From NCBI GenBank assembly GCA_949286295.1, contig CASECK010000100.1, positions 1 through 13,736 of the forward strand: DNA of 13,736 bases, read 5' to 3'. Below are positions 13,106-13,736 of the stretch, piece by piece (within the stretch, counting starts at the first letter, position 1; each line of letters starts with the position of its first letter). The notes under the pieces were generated by a model. The model made no database searches. It had not been told where the DNA came from and saw only the letters and a program-made list of their open reading frames with translations. This DNA is from an uncultured bacterium (GTDB taxonomy: Bacteria; Bacillota; Clostridia; Oscillospirales; Oscillospiraceae). Both the position numbers and the translations under genes were made by a program.

Positions 13106-13736
13106 TCACGTCAAAATGGCGCCCTTGTCGGCGGAGGACACCATCCTGGCGTACCGGGCCAGGTAGCCCGTCTTGATTTTTGGCTCGGGGCACACCCACC
13201 GGGCGCGCCGGGCGGCCAGCTCCTCCTGGGACACATTGAGGGTGATGGCGTGGTTGGGGATGTCGATGGAGATAAGGTCCCCCTCCTCCACCAGGCCGAT
13301 GGGGCCGCCGGAGGCCGCCTCGGGGGAGACGTGGCCGATGGAGGCCCCCCGGGTGGCCCCGGAGAAGCGGCCGTCGGTGATGAGGGCCACGTCCTTGTCC
13401 AGTCCCATGCCCGCGATGGCGGAGGTGGGGTTGAGCATCTCCCGCATCCCGGGGCCGCCCTTGGGGCCCTCGTACCGGATGACCACCACATCCCCGGCCA
13501 CAATCTTGCCGGCGTAGATGGCCTGGATGGCGTCCTCCTCGCTGTCGAACACCCGGGCGGGGCCCTGGTGGACCATCATCTCGGGGGCCACGGCCGACTG
13601 CTTCACCACGCAGCCGTCGGGGGCCAGATTGCCCTTCAGCACGGCGATGCCGCCGGTTTTGGAGTAGGGGTTGCCGATGGGCCGGATAATCTCGGGGTCG
13701 CGGTTGGCCACGCCCGCTAAGTTCTCGGCCACGGTC
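13106..13736 (-). CDS. ilvD: Dihydroxy-acid dehydratase, C-terminal part (partial)
   Basis: This is the last about 209 residues of IlvD, cut by the right edge; the full family length is about 550. The enzyme removes water from 2,3-dihydroxy acids in valine, leucine and isoleucine synthesis and carries an Fe-S cluster; the cluster cysteines would be in the missing N-terminal part, except possibly the Cys in DGCVVKQ. Diagnostic motifs are PIGNPYSKTGGIAVLKGNLA (near the fragment start), GPKGGPGMREML, LITDGRFSGATRGASIGHVS with the catalytic Ser in RFSG, and PNHAITLNVS. Homology runs off the edge, so the GTG at 13732 is not a start. It converges with rnj at the shared terminator. The closely related Edd is less likely given the GHVSPEA region. 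Confidence 0.96.
   Translation of the reverse strand, partial: TVAENLAGVANRDPEIIRPIGNPYSKTGGIAVLKGNLAPDGCVVKQSAVAPEMMVHQGPARVFDSEEDAIQAIYAGKIVAGDVVVIRYEGPKGGPGMREMLNPTSAIAGMGLDKDVALITDGRFSGATRGASIGHVSPEAASGGPIGLVEEGDLISIDIPNHAITLNVSQEELAARRARWVCPEPKIKTGYLARYARMVSSADKGAILT

Noticed and set aside
1..13736. CRISPR array, transposon ends, phage or defence genes
   Set aside because: No regularly spaced repeats, transposase, integrase, toxin-antitoxin or restriction motifs were seen in either strand.

Overview
The window is a GC-rich stretch of chromosomal housekeeping and accessory genes from what looks like a high-GC Firmicute of the class Clostridia, probably the Oscillospiraceae (Flavonifractor/Lawsonibacter-like). 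This placement is inferred from strong AAGGAGG ribosome binding sites, TTGACA/TATAAT promoters, the rpsF-ssb-rpsR gene order, a zinc-ribbon form of S18, RNase J, an SLH-GH25 wall hydrolase, and small clostridial families (DUF1653, Cys-rich FMN oxidoreductase). No rRNA, tRNA, CRISPR array, insertion sequence or phage gene was found. Coding is dense, and genes are separated by well-formed promoters and hairpins.

Layout: (1) 1-390 is the 3' end of a YkpA/YbiT-like ABC-F ATPase on +, facing a small unknown gene on - (448-852); a perfect 22-bp hairpin lies between them. (2) A divergent promoter region (887-1000) drives the unknown gene leftward and, rightward, a Na/phosphate cotransporter with a PhoU domain (1061-2704), followed by an FMN-dependent alpha-hydroxyacid oxidoreductase (2757-3770). 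(3) A bidirectional terminator separates these from the leftward operon rpsF-ssb-rpsR (4890 to 3832). (4) A glutamate:Na+ symporter gltS (5272-6477) is transcribed rightward behind a structured leader. (5) A leftward membrane protein of the PTS-EIIC_2 type (6536-7639) has a perfect 16+16-bp palindrome on its transcription start. (6) A likely leftward operon follows: DUF1653 protein, ArsC/Spx-like thioredoxin-fold protein, WYL regulator, secreted SLH-GH25 muramidase (10838 to 7752). (7) RNase J (11362-13020) is transcribed rightward behind an approximately 335-nt, hairpin-rich untranslated leader. (8) The 3' end of ilvD enters from the right edge on -.

Functional themes are transport (phosphate, glutamate, and possibly a vitamin-regulated substrate), translation and RNA turnover (ABC-F, S6, S18, RNase J), ssDNA binding, wall remodelling and branched-chain amino acid synthesis. 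I see no clear undescribed multi-gene system. The observations most worth checking are the operator-like palindrome at 7671-7704 (a possible NiaR/niacin site), the Gln in place of the catalytic Walker B Glu in the ABC-F protein, the structured RNase J leader, the cysteine cluster on the FMN enzyme, and the structured gltS leader.
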